Shown: positions 18,876 to 27,306 of the stretch, one piece after another
How positions within the stretch are numbered: position 1 is the first letter of the stretch
Layout of the letters: the number at the start of each line of letters is the position of its first letter
Assembly: GCA_019931185.1 (NCBI GenBank)
Contig: JAINDK010000038.1
Span: forward strand, 1 to 62,390
DNA from: Bryobacter sp. CoA8 C33
GTDB lineage: Bacteria; Acidobacteriota; Terriglobia; Bryobacterales; Bryobacteraceae
Reading direction: 5' to 3'
DNA: 62,390 nt
Made by a program: the position numbers and the translations under genes
The notes under the pieces: generated by a model
Seen by the model: only the letters and a program-made list of their open reading frames with translations
What the model was told of the DNA's origin: nothing
Databases searched by the model: none

Positions 18876-19431
18876 GCCGGGGCCCCCGCGGGTGCAGCTT
18901 CGAGCGGTCTCCGTAGCCGAGATTGCACAGGAAGTTGGACTTCCAAGTGGCGCCGGTCAGAAAGGCTTCGTCAACGGCGGCATTGTCGAAGCCCGACATC
19001 GGACCGCAATCGAGGCCGAGTGAGCGGGCGGCCAACATGAAGTAGGCTGCCGAGAGCGTGCCGTTGCGAAAGGCAAAAGTTTCGATGGCGGCGGGCTTAC
19101 CTTCGAAAAGCTGCCTTGCCGGGGAGTGGGGCCAGAGATAATCCATGCGCTCGTAGAAGGCGAGGTCGTGACAGAAGATGGCGGTGACGGGAGCCTGCAT
19201 GGTCTTGTTGACGTTGCCTTCCATGAGGCAGGGTTTCAGCTTTTGTTTGCCCTCCGGCGTGGATACGAACACGATGCGGAGGGGGCTACCGTTCATCGAG
19301 GTTGGCCCGAGGCGCGCGAGCTGGTAAATGTCTTCGAGCAGATTGTGTTCAACGGGCCGCTCCTGCCAGGCGGAAAAGGTACGGGCTTCGCGGAAGAGCA
19401 GGTCGAGCGCGGCTTGATCAAAGGGTTGCAT
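18844..19431 (-). CDS. rutE: RutE/HadB-like nitroreductase family protein (malonic semialdehyde reductase type)
   Basis: A 195-residue FMN-dependent flavoprotein. The sequence follows E. coli RutE from end to end as I remember it: ARTFSAWQ near the start, LGPTSMNGSPLRIVF, APVTAIFCHD, FRNGTLSAAYFMLAARSLGLD, CGPMSGFD, and KSNFLCNLGYGD near the C terminus. RutE reduces malonic semialdehyde to 3-hydroxypropionate in pyrimidine breakdown. No other rut genes are here, so the physiological substrate is uncertain and a general aldehyde or quinone reductase role is possible. ATG 19431 matches the family N terminus better than TTG 19449. It lies 33 nt after the FKBP-DinB locus. Confidence 0.85.
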   Translation of the reverse strand: MQPFDQAALDLLFREARTFSAWQERPVEHNLLEDIYQLARLGPTSMNGSPLRIVFVSTPEGKQKLKPCLMEGNVNKTMQAPVTAIFCHDLAFYERMDYLWPHSPARQLFEGKPAAIETFAFRNGTLSAAYFMLAARSLGLDCGPMSGFDNAAVDEAFLTGATWKSNFLCNLGYGDRSKLHPRGPRLDFAEAARIV

Positions 19432-19464
19432 CAAGAGAAGGATAGCCAATTGCCTGAGGCGGCC

Positions 19465-20327
19465 TCAGGGCGGCGTGAGACCGTTGAGGCTGGCATAGAC
19501 GATGAGCTGGCCGAGCTTGATGGCGAGGTTCTCATTGAGAAGAATGTAATAGCCGCGAGTGGAAGAGGGCTTGCCGAAGACGGTGGTTTCGCGGTCGAGG
19601 ATGGATTGGCGGAGTTCGGGTAGAGTTTTGCGAACCGCCGCGAGGCTGGCCTGGAGGCGGACGGTGAGCTCCGGCTTGGAGGCTTGGGTGTTGCGTTCGT
19701 TGACGAGGGCGTTGCGGCGCGCGGTTTCGGCCTCGGGGGTGCGTTCGGACTCGGCCAGCCAGAGCATGAATTCGGTTTCGCCGGCGAGTTGGGAGTAAAT
19801 CTCTCCGAAGCTGGGCCGGAGCGGGGCGGGGCGCCAAGAGAGCTTGTCCTCAGGAAGGCGGCGAGCAGAGCGGAGAGGCGGCCGGCCAGGGCTTCGAAGG
19901 GATGCATGAGGTCCTGGGCCGGGACGGCGGGGCTGACGTTGGAGACGGCCAGCAGTTCGACATCGAAGATGAGCTCGGCTTTGGGGGGAATGGCGCCCCG
20001 GCCGATTTCGCCGTAAGCCATCTGATAGGGGATGAAGAGGCGGCGCTTGCCGCCGGTGCGCATACCTTCGAAGCCGGCTTCCCAGCCGGCAATCACCCGG
20101 CGGCGGCCCTGTATGAATTGAAGGGGCTGGTTGCGGTCGCGCGAGCTATCGAACTTCCTGCCGTCGCGGAGCCAGCCCGTGTAGTGAACGGTGTATTGCT
20201 GGCCGGGCCGGGCAGGGCCTCCCGTTCCGGGTTCGATCTCGAGTATGCGCATTTCGCTGAAGGGCACAGGAGTGCCGGGAAGCTCAGGAATCTGAGCGAG
20301 ACGGAGGAAGAGCAGGAGCGTCAGCAT
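19465..20327 (-). pseudogene. FKBP peptidyl-prolyl isomerase / DinB-like fusion with a frameshift
   Basis: The 5' part encodes a signal-like start and a complete FKBP PPIase domain: YTVHYTGWLRDGRKFDSS, GWEAGFEGMRTGGKRRLFIP and LIFDVELL. The frame then continues through a linker with LMHPFEALAGRLSALLAA. A DinB/YfiT-like helical domain (LPEDKLSWRPAP, SFGEIYSQLAGE, and a C terminus QLIVYASLNGLTPP) follows in a different frame. Supplying one nucleotide near 19855-19857 joins the two as ...LLAA-LPEDKLSW.... Without it, translation runs out of frame to 19431 through low-complexity Ser/Pro/Ala sequence. This is a one-base deletion or a sequencing error; a truncated FKBP could still be made. The start overlaps eutC by 44 nt. 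Confidence 0.8.
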
Positions 20328-20985
20328 CAGCCTTCAGCGTAACGCCGGTGAGTTGGCGGAGGCGGGCGGCGCGCATGAGGGCGAGGATGAGCGCGGCGGC
20401 GGCTTCATAGGGTAGACCCTCGGGGCGGATGTTGGAGACGCAGTTTCGTTCGGCATCGGTGCGGCCGGGCCGTGGGTCCCAGGTGAGGTAAGCGCCGAGG
20501 CTATCGGGTGAGGTGAGGCCGGGGCGCTCGCCGATTAACATGAGGCAGAGGCTGGCGCCGAGTTGATGGCCGATGGGATCGCCAAGGGCAACCCGCGCTT
20601 GGCGGGCGACGATGGTGGGGCCGAGCCGCCAGCCGGTGAGGGCCGCCTCGAGCAGGGCGAGCAGCGGCGGGCCGTGGCGGTGCGCGGCGAGAGCGGAAAG
20701 GCCATCGGCGAGGACGATGACGGCGTCGCAGGGGTAGGCGGGGAGGGGCGTTGCGAGTTGACGGCCGAGATCGGGACGAAGCAGGAAGGTGCGGCGGTCT
20801 GGGGCGCGGCTCGCGACGAGCAGGTGGGGGAAGGGAAGCGAGGAGGGGTCTAACTCGGCCTGCACGGCATCGCGGGCGCGGGCGTGATCGAGATCGAATT
20901 GCAGCAATTCGGCCGTTGGCAGGGAAGTGCCGCGGCGGCCGAGAGCGACGCGTGCTGGAGTGTAGAGCTTTAAGTCAACAGCCAT
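20284..20985 (-). CDS. eutC: Ethanolamine ammonia-lyase small subunit
   Basis: A 233-residue small subunit of the adenosylcobalamin-dependent ethanolamine ammonia-lyase, which converts ethanolamine to acetaldehyde and ammonia with EutB. Diagnostic segments are FDLDHARARDAV near residue 26 and, near the C terminus, RTDAERNCVSNIRPEGL, the EutC signature with the Cys near the cobalamin site. ATG 20985 is the start; it lies 16 nt inside the eutB 3' end, so translation is probably coupled. The protein is at the short end for EutC and lacks the targeting extension that sends EutC into microcompartments, in agreement with the absence of shell genes. Confidence 0.93.
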   Translation of the reverse strand: MAVDLKLYTPARVALGRRGTSLPTAELLQFDLDHARARDAVQAELDPSSLPFPHLLVASRAPDRRTFLLRPDLGRQLATPLPAYPCDAVIVLADGLSALAAHRHGPPLLALLEAALTGWRLGPTIVARQARVALGDPIGHQLGASLCLMLIGERPGLTSPDSLGAYLTWDPRPGRTDAERNCVSNIRPEGLPYEAAAALILALMRAARLRQLTGVTLKADADAPALPPSRSDS

Positions 20986-22253
20986 GATGAATCGAGAAGG
21001 GAAGGACGGCGTGAGAGCCAGGCTTCGAACTCCGGTGCGGGCCGCAATTGAAACAGTTGGCGGAGGTAGAGGGCATCGTGGAAGCTGGTGGACTGGTAGT
21101 GGAGCATGATGTCGTCGGCGCCGGGGATGCCCATGATGTAGTTGCAGCCGGCGGCGGTGAGGGCGGTCATCAGCAAGTCCATGTCGTTGCTGTCGGCCTC
21201 GGCATGGTTGGTGTAGCAAATATCGCAACCCATCGGGAGGCCGAGGAGCTTGCCGCAGAAGTGGTCTTCGAGGCCGGCGCGGATGATCTGCTTACCGTCG
21301 GCGAGGTATTCCGGGCCGATGAAGCCGACGACAGTGTTGACCAGCAGTGGGGAGTAGCGGCGGGCGACGGCGTAGGCCCGGGCTTCGGTGGTTTGCTGGT
21401 CGATGCCATGATGGGCGTTGGCGGACAGGGCGCTGCCCTGGCCAGTTTCAAAGTACATGACGTTGGCGCCGGGATGGCGTTCGCTGGCCATGTGGTGTGC
21501 TTCGTCGAGCATGGAGAGAGAGATGCCGAAGCTTTGGTTGGTGGCCTCGGTACCGCCGATGGACTGGAAGATGAGATCGACGGGAGCGCCGGCGAGCAGA
21601 GCCTGCATCTGGGTGGTGACATGGGCGAGCACGCAGCTTTGGACGGGGGCATCGAGACGGAGGCGGATTTCCTCGATCAGGCGCAGGAGCGTGACGGTGG
21701 ATTGCACGCTGTCGGTGGCCGGATTGATGCCGATGCAGGCGTCGCCGCTATCGAGAGTGAGGCCGTCGAGGATGCTGGCGGCGATGCCGCGGGGGTCATC
21801 GGCGGGATGGTTGGGCTGCAGACGAGTGGAGAGGCGGCCGGGCAGGCCGATGGTAGTGCGAAAGCGGGTGACGACGCGGCGGCGTGAGGCAACGAGAATC
21901 AGGTCCTGGTTGCGCATCAGTTTGCTGACGGCGGCGACCATTTCGGGGGTGAGGCCGGGGGCGATGCTTTCAAGTTGGGTCGGGGTGGCTTCGAGCAGCC
22001 AGTCGCGGAATTCGCCGACGCAGAGGGAAGAAATGGGGGCAAAGGCAGCGCTGTCGTGGGAGTCGCAGATGAGGCGCGTGACGTCGTCTGATTCGTAAGG
22101 GATAGGGGGTTCAGCGAGAAATCGTTTGAGAGGAACTTCGGCGAGAGCCATGCGGGCGCGGATGCGCTGTTCGCTCGAAGAGGCGGCGACACCGGCCAAT
22201 ACGTCACCGGAACGCAAGGGACTGGAGGCGGCGAGAAGCTCGAGGAGATTCAT
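20970..22253 (-). CDS. eutB: Ethanolamine ammonia-lyase large subunit
   Basis: The 427-residue catalytic large subunit of ethanolamine ammonia-lyase, a TIM-barrel B12 enzyme. Recognisable family segments are the GDVLAG start, GLPGRLSTRLQPNHPADDPRG, GDACIGINPATDS, QSIGGTEATNQSFGI, YFETGQGSALSANAHHG and GCDICYTNHAEADSNDMD. The substrate-binding Glu of the family (E287 in E. coli) is expected in YFETGQGS. The reaction splits ethanolamine for nitrogen and carbon. No EutA reactivating factor, cobalamin adenosyltransferase or aldehyde dehydrogenase is adjacent. The ATG overlaps the permease stop (ATGA). Confidence 0.95.
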   Translation of the reverse strand: MNLLELLAASSPLRSGDVLAGVAASSSEQRIRARMALAEVPLKRFLAEPPIPYESDDVTRLICDSHDSAAFAPISSLCVGEFRDWLLEATPTQLESIAPGLTPEMVAAVSKLMRNQDLILVASRRRVVTRFRTTIGLPGRLSTRLQPNHPADDPRGIAASILDGLTLDSGDACIGINPATDSVQSTVTLLRLIEEIRLRLDAPVQSCVLAHVTTQMQALLAGAPVDLIFQSIGGTEATNQSFGISLSMLDEAHHMASERHPGANVMYFETGQGSALSANAHHGIDQQTTEARAYAVARRYSPLLVNTVVGFIGPEYLADGKQIIRAGLEDHFCGKLLGLPMGCDICYTNHAEADSNDMDLLMTALTAAGCNYIMGIPGADDIMLHYQSTSFHDALYLRQLFQLRPAPEFEAWLSRRPSLLDSSWLLT

Positions 22254-23659
22254 GGTGCGGTGCGGTGGGCGATGGCGAACTCTTCTTCCGGAGAGAGTAT
22301 CAGGTGGTGCCGGGCGTGGAAGGCAAACCAGATGAGGCCGAGCAGGAACCAGACGGCCGCGCCATAGACGCCCTTAGCGTAGCCGGGATCGAGAAAGAGG
22401 GTCAAAAGGGTGAGCAGAGCGATGGCCATGCTGACCCAGGCGCCGAGCAAGCCGAGGGGGCTGCGGTAAGGGCGTGGCAGGCGGGCGAGTTGGCGGCGGA
22501 GCAGGAGGAAAGAGGCCATCTGGAGGACATAGGCGATGACGGCGCCGAAGACGGCCATGTTGAGCAGGATGGCGCCGACGGGGCTGTCATGAGGGGATAG
22601 TTGTATGGCCAGGGCCGCGCCGAAGCCGAGGACGGCGCCGGCGATGAGGGCGCGGTGCGGAGTTTTGCGGCGGGCGTGGGTTAAGGACAGCCAAGCGGGG
22701 AAGTAACCGGCGCGGGAGAGGGAGTAAATCTGGCGGCCGTAAGCAAACAGGATGGTGTGAAAGCTGGCGATGAGGCCGATGCAGGCGATGGCCGCCAGCC
22801 ATTTGCTGCCGGCGGATTTACCCCAGGCAGCGGTGAAGCCGAGGAATAGGGGTTCAGTGGAGGCGCCGACGGCGGCTGCCCCGGGGGCGGTGGAGGCCCC
22901 GAGCGTTAAGGTCAGAAAGGCACAGAGCATCAGTGTGGCGAAGCCCCAGCCGAGGCCGCGCGGGATGTCGCGGACGGGGTCGTGGCTTTCCTCGGCGGCA
23001 AGCGGGAGCTGTTCAATGGCGAGATAGAACCAGAGCGCGAAGGGCAGGCAGGACCAGATACCATTGATGCCGCGTGGAAAGAAAGGGGCTGCGTAACGGT
23101 TGGGGTCGAAGCTGGGGTAGACGGCCCACCAATAAGTGAAGAGGGCGAGCAAGGCGGCCAGAGTGATGAGGAGAGAAAAGCGAAAGCTCAAGTCGACGCC
23201 CCAGATGTTCAGGGTGACGAAGAGGACGTAGCTGAGGATCCACCAGAGAGGTTCCCAGGATTTGGGTGTTTCAAAAATGGCGCCGAGATAGCCGCCGATG
23301 CCGACGACGATGACGGCTGGGGTGAGAATGTACTCCATGTTTTCGGCCAGGCCGGTGATATAGCCGCCCCAAGGGCCCATGGCGGTGCGGGCGAAGGAGT
23401 AAGCGCCTCCGGTGTGAGGGAGGGCTGCGGCCATTTCGGCGATGGAGGAACAAAGGCCGGCGTACATTACGGTTACGATCAGCAGGGCGACAAGCATGCC
23501 GCCGAAGCCGCCGCTGGTGAGCCCGAAGTTCCAACCGAAGAAATCGCCGGAGATAACGGCGCCGACGCCGAGGGCCCAGAGCTGCCAGACGCCGGCGTGG
23601 CGCTTGAGTTGACGGGCCGCGAGGAATTGTTCCGAGGGGGGGCGATGAGTTGTTTTCAC
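22250..23659 (-). CDS. eat: Ethanolamine permease (APC family)
   Basis: A 469-residue inner-membrane transporter of the amino acid-polyamine-organocation superfamily with about 12 helices. Diagnostic parts are LWALGVGAVISGDFFGWNFGL, the APC helix-1 unwound region of ethanolamine permeases, and GGAYSFARTAMGPWGGYITGLAENMEYILTPA in helices 3-4. The family imports ethanolamine, and the overlap with eutB confirms the role by context. The start is a GTG at 23659 without a Shine-Dalgarno; a TACAAT -10-like element lies 17 nt upstream. This appears to be the first gene of the eat-eutB-eutC unit. Confidence 0.92.
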   Translation of the reverse strand: MKTTHRPPSEQFLAARQLKRHAGVWQLWALGVGAVISGDFFGWNFGLTSGGFGGMLVALLIVTVMYAGLCSSIAEMAAALPHTGGAYSFARTAMGPWGGYITGLAENMEYILTPAVIVVGIGGYLGAIFETPKSWEPLWWILSYVLFVTLNIWGVDLSFRFSLLITLAALLALFTYWWAVYPSFDPNRYAAPFFPRGINGIWSCLPFALWFYLAIEQLPLAAEESHDPVRDIPRGLGWGFATLMLCAFLTLTLGASTAPGAAAVGASTEPLFLGFTAAWGKSAGSKWLAAIACIGLIASFHTILFAYGRQIYSLSRAGYFPAWLSLTHARRKTPHRALIAGAVLGFGAALAIQLSPHDSPVGAILLNMAVFGAVIAYVLQMASFLLLRRQLARLPRPYRSPLGLLGAWVSMAIALLTLLTLFLDPGYAKGVYGAAVWFLLGLIWFAFHARHHLILSPEEEFAIAHRTAP

Positions 23660-23676
23660 CGGAAGTGGATGGCTCT

Positions 23677-23682
23677 ATTGTA
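23677..23682 (-). promoter_or_regulatory. -10-like TACAAT upstream of the ethanolamine genes
   Basis: The minus strand reads TACAAT at 23682-23677, with 17 nt to the GTG start at 23659. No matching -35 is evident in the GC-rich DNA upstream. Confidence 0.3.
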
Positions 23683-23716
23683 GCGGTCCAGATTCGGCGG
23701 CCCGGGCCGGGGGGTG

Positions 23717-24697
23717 CTATTCGGCGAAGCCGTGTTGCTTGCGGTGGTAGCCGGCGTCGTAGCGTTGGGTGGTTTTGAAGTGTTCGTAGCGGCCGTCGCC
23801 GGCAACGTCCTTGAGCCGGGTGCTGAGGGTTTGCAGAGCGGCGGGCGTCATGGGTTTGAATTCGCGGGCGATCTTGAGGGCGCGGTTGAGGTCGTCCATA
23901 TTGGCCAAGCCAACGACCTGGGTGCTGACCGGCTGGGAGAGGAAGTAGTTGTAGCATTCCTCGACCGTCACGACGCCGTCGCGGAGCATGCGGCCGTCGC
24001 CGCCGCAGCCCTTCATGCCGATCACGCCGACGCCTTTGCGGGCGCACTCGGGCATGACCTCGTGCCGGAAGCTCTCGAAGCGGTAGTCCATGGGATTGTT
24101 GGGCATCTGGCAGCTATCCCAGGGGAAGTTGAGGGCGAGCATTTTGCGATGAATGCGGGGGTGTTTGTGGCCGGTGAAGCCGATGAAGCGGACCTTGCCC
24201 TGCTTTTTGGCTTCGATGGCGGCCTTGAGGCCGCCTTTTTCGACGATGTATTCGGGGTCGTTGTAGTAGTTGCACTCGTGAAACTGCCAGAGGTCGATCA
24301 CATCGGTGCGGAGGCGCCGCAGGCTGTCTTCGAGGTGCTTCATGGCGCCGGCGTAATCTCGATCGCAAACCTTGGTCATGAGGAAGGCTTTCTTACGGTA
24401 GCCATCCATGGCGAGGGCCTTGCCCATTACTTCTTCAGCACGGCCGTCGTGGTAGTCCCAGGCATTGTCCATGAAGGTGATGCCGTTGTCGATGGCGGCA
24501 TGAACGAGATGGAAGGAGTCCTTTTCATCCTTGGGGCGGGCCTGGTGGTGGCCGCCGAGGCCGAGGATCGAGACTTGCACGCCGGTCTTGCCGAGAGGGC
24601 GCGTGGGTATGCCGGCGGGGGTGTTTTGCGCAGCCAGAGAACCGGCCAGGGGCAGGGCGGCTGCGCCGGCGATAAAGTCCCGTCTAGTATTGTCCAT
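23717..24697 (-). CDS. Aldo/keto reductase with Tat signal
   Basis: A 326-residue protein. The N terminus has a twin-arginine signal (TRRDFIAGAAALPLAGSLAAQ), so export of the folded NADPH-binding enzyme is likely. The aldo/keto reductase catalytic tetrad can be placed as Asp and Tyr in DNAWDYHDG, Lys in LMTKV and His in QFHECNYY. The RRLRTDVIDLWQFHE strand is typical. The enzyme would reduce an aldehyde or ketone; substrate unknown. It lies 57 nt upstream of the ethanolamine permease in the same direction, so acetaldehyde or its products are possible substrates by context only. A weak Shine-Dalgarno (AGGAG) lies 12 nt upstream. Confidence 0.88.
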   Translation of the reverse strand: MDNTRRDFIAGAAALPLAGSLAAQNTPAGIPTRPLGKTGVQVSILGLGGHHQARPKDEKDSFHLVHAAIDNGITFMDNAWDYHDGRAEEVMGKALAMDGYRKKAFLMTKVCDRDYAGAMKHLEDSLRRLRTDVIDLWQFHECNYYNDPEYIVEKGGLKAAIEAKKQGKVRFIGFTGHKHPRIHRKMLALNFPWDSCQMPNNPMDYRFESFRHEVMPECARKGVGVIGMKGCGGDGRMLRDGVVTVEECYNYFLSQPVSTQVVGLANMDDLNRALKIAREFKPMTPAALQTLSTRLKDVAGDGRYEHFKTTQRYDAGYHRKQHGFAE

Positions 24698-24800
24698 GTT
24701 GAGAGAAGGCTCCTTTTCAATGGAGATTGTATGCTGATTTGGTGGACCGGGGCGGAGGCACTTGGGCGCACTGATCGCATAAAGTAGTAGAGGAACTACT

Positions 24801-25922
24801 ATGATCCGGCATTCGCTGATTCTTTTCGCCAGTGTGCTTGTGGCACAAACCTGGCCTGGAACTTACTCCCAATCGCAGGTGAAGCTGCAATTGGAGGCGA
24901 ACCTTACCGGCACGCTTACTGTTGAAGGGCGCACTTACCCGGTAACAGCGCGGGCCAGCGGGGCGATGCTGAAGGGAGATTTCAGCGCCGAAGGGCACTC
25001 TTTTGGGTTTACGGCGATGCTTGTGGGCGATGAGTTGATACTAAGCAGTGGCGAAGCCACTTATACTTTACGGCGGCAAGGTGGGGGGGATTCGCGGCGA
25101 TTTACTCACAGCTCGGGCTATAGCGTCGTATTGCCGGCGGGATGGACGGCGGTGGAGCAAACCGACGGCGCGCTACTGCTGCCGCCGGGAGTTACATTTA
25201 ACCCGAATTCCCAGGACAATCCGGAAACATACATCATCACGGCGCGGGAAGGTTATGACCCGCGCGAGGAGGCGAGCGTGGTGGGGAATCTAAGCGAGGC
25301 CGTGACGCGGGCGGGTGGTTCGGGGGGGCAGCGTCAGTCAGCCCGCTTTGGCAGCCGGCTTGGTTCGATTTACCGTTGGGACTTTCCCAATCCAGCTAAC
25401 GGTCAGCGCATGGGCTTTGATATCTACATTGCGAGTGAAGCCTCGACCGGCTATGTGGTGGTGGCTGTGGGCCAGTCGGCTTTGGTGCGGGCTCAGGATA
25501 TGAATCTGCGCTCGCTGGTGGGAGCGATCAGTCCACCGAAGGCACCGCCGCCGGCGGAGGCTGGGTCGCTGGCCGATAATACGGCGTTGGCACAGCGCTG
25601 GCTAAATAAACTGCGGGGCAAGCGTGTGCGGCAGTTCTGGGCGAGTCAGGGGATGAGTTCCGATAAGAGCCACTGGTTGAATTCCAATGGAACATACCGT
25701 TTTGAATCGAGTTCGATGGTTGCCGTCGATGTGGCCGGGGCCAGCGGATCGTCTGTTGGCCGTGGGGGTAACACGGGCCGCTGGCGCATCCGTGATCTTG
25801 GGGGCCGGGTTGTGCTGGAGGTTCGCTACGACAATGGGGCCACGGCGCAAATGCGTATCGAAGAAGGATCCCCCAACTGGTATTTGAACGGCGAAAAAGC
25901 TTTCGCCGTGGATCCGCGTTAA
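24801..25922 (+). CDS. Secreted protein of unknown function upstream of a caspase-like gene
   Basis: A 373-residue protein with a signal peptide (MIRHSLILFASVLVAQ). The first about 95 residues look beta-rich. A central region resembles a secreted alpha/beta module (YSVVLPAGWTAVEQ through QDMNLRSLVGAI). The C-terminal 100 residues contain a lipocalin-like strand pattern ending NWYLNGEKAFAV. I do not recognise a named family. The start has AGAGGAA 6 nt upstream of ATG 24801. The caspase-like locus begins 3 nt after its stop, so they were probably one transcription unit. The gene appears intact, unlike its neighbour. Confidence 0.72.
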   Translation: MIRHSLILFASVLVAQTWPGTYSQSQVKLQLEANLTGTLTVEGRTYPVTARASGAMLKGDFSAEGHSFGFTAMLVGDELILSSGEATYTLRRQGGGDSRRFTHSSGYSVVLPAGWTAVEQTDGALLLPPGVTFNPNSQDNPETYIITAREGYDPREEASVVGNLSEAVTRAGGSGGQRQSARFGSRLGSIYRWDFPNPANGQRMGFDIYIASEASTGYVVVAVGQSALVRAQDMNLRSLVGAISPPKAPPPAEAGSLADNTALAQRWLNKLRGKRVRQFWASQGMSSDKSHWLNSNGTYRFESSSMVAVDVAGASGSSVGRGGNTGRWRIRDLGGRVVLEVRYDNGATAQMRIEEGSPNWYLNGEKAFAVDPR

Positions 25923-25925
25923 GAA

Positions 25926-27152
25926 ATGCTGCCTCTATTGCTACTCCTAATAACGGCTCAGGCGCCGCGGGACCTCAGTGTCACGGCCGCCCATAGCCGT
26001 CATGCACTGGTGATTGGCAACGCCGCTTATCCGACGTGGCCGCTGAAGAATCCGCTGAACGATGCGCGCTCGGTTTCCGCTTCGCTGAGCGCAGCCGGAT
26101 TTCAGACCACCACTGCCACCGACCTCACGTTGCGTGTATTGGAAGGGTCTGTGAACCGGCTGATCGGAAAGGTGAAGGACGGCGACCTGGTGTTGTTTTA
26201 TTACGCGGGGCATGGGCTGCAGATCCGATACCAAGAAGGGGGTGGATGCGAAGTATGCTTCCTACTCGGCCACGTGAGTGCGGGAAAGGCTGGAGCGGGC
26301 GGGAGCCCGGGTGGTGATACTCGTGCTGGATGCCTGCGGGAACAATCCCTTCGAGGCCACCCGAGCAATGGGTAGCGGACTGGCGGCGATGGGTTCGGGA
26401 AAGGGTTCCTTTATCGCGTTTGCCACGACGCTGGGCAAGACGGCGGACTACAATCCGCGGGGGGAGAATGGTCTGTTTACTTCGCATCTTGTGGAAGCAA
26501 TCACCCGGCCAGGGCTAACGCTGGATCAGGTTTTCAATCGCGTGCGCGAGCGGGGGAACCAGGATTCTCAGGGCCGACAGATCCCGTGATCGGTTTCGAG
26601 CGTGATCGGTGATATTTACCTGATGCCAGGGTCGGCGGCGGTGAGTCAGATTCGTGAAGCGCCCGCGCCTGGGAACCCCTTGGTGCGTCTTCGCAGCCAG
26701 ACCACGACGGTGGCCCCGCCACAGCCGGTAGCTCCGGCTGCTCCGGCGGTCGCGCCACCGCGGCTCGCCAAGCCCTTGCCACCGGATCGTCAATCCCTAT
26801 AGCTGTTGGGCGACATCACAGCCTGGTGGCCCCCCACGGCGCGATACTGACCGTGAGACGGGACACGATCGGCTACCGGTCTTTGACCGCTGGTTGCAGC
26901 CAAGCGAACTTTTCTTATCCGCTGCGGAATCTCATCTCCGCGCAGGTTGTGACCAATGGGCGCGGGGAAGTTTTTCTGACCGTGAAGGTGATGGATGAAA
27001 AGGGTAAACAGCGCAATCTCAACTTTGCCGATCCGGATTCGCAGGTGACGCAGGATGCTAACGGTCTGCCGCAGGTGATTTCACCGGCGAAGGCGACTTC
27101 ACTGCTGAATTCGCTGGCTCAATTGTTGAAATCGGTGCGGGTGGCGCCTTGA
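25926..27152 (+). pseudogene. Caspase-like (peptidase C14) protein, multiply disrupted
   Basis: The pieces reconstruct one secreted caspase-fold protein. A signal peptide is followed by HALVIGNAAYPTWPLKNPLNDA and the catalytic His in FYYAGHG, all in frame from 25926. A change of frame near 26225 appears to have lost about a dozen codons. DAKYASYSAT is then followed by TGA (26275-26277) where Arg is expected. VRERLERAGARVVILVLDACG holds the catalytic Cys, with the usual Arg after it replaced by Gly. A second TGA (26587-26589) stands where Trp is expected in RQIPW. A Pro/Ala-rich linker and another frame change near 26795 lead to a C-terminal beta domain ending at 27152. A functional full-length protein is not expected. 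Confidence 0.85.
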
Positions 27153-27168
27153 TGGCGGCGAAGAAACG

Positions 27169-27190
27169 AAAAAACCCGCCAGTCGCGGGT
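27169..27190 (-). terminator. Intrinsic terminator of tRNA-Lys
   Basis: On the minus strand, ACCCGC (27190-27185), loop GACTG, GCGGGT (27179-27174) and then TTTTTCG form a compact hairpin with a T tract, 21 nt downstream of the tRNA 3' end. Confidence 0.8.
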
Positions 27191-27210
27191 CCCTAAGTCA
27201 TTGATTTTAA

Positions 27211-27286
27211 TGGTGAACGCGGAAGGAATCGAACCTTCAACCTATTGATTAAGAGTCAATTGCTCTGCCAATTGAGCTACGCGTCC
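27211..27286 (-). tRNA. tRNA-Lys (anticodon CTT)
   Basis: A 76-nt cloverleaf on the minus strand. Acceptor arms are GGACGCG and CGCGTTC (one G-U pair), discriminator A and encoded CCA at 27213-27211. The D arm is GCTC...GAGC, the anticodon arm ATTGA-CTCTTAA-TCAAT gives anticodon CTT for AAG codons, and the T arm is GAAGG-TTCGATT-CCTTC. It lies 20 nt downstream of the Hdr-like gene on the same strand and is followed by its own terminator. Confidence 0.97.
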
Positions 27287-27306
27287 ACGCCGAGTAGATT
27301 CAGACA

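Noticed and set aside
25926-27152. Stop-codon readthrough or recoding in the caspase-like gene
   Set aside because: Frame changes and an apparent codon loss accompany the two TGA codons, and no recoding hairpin was evident, so decay is simpler.
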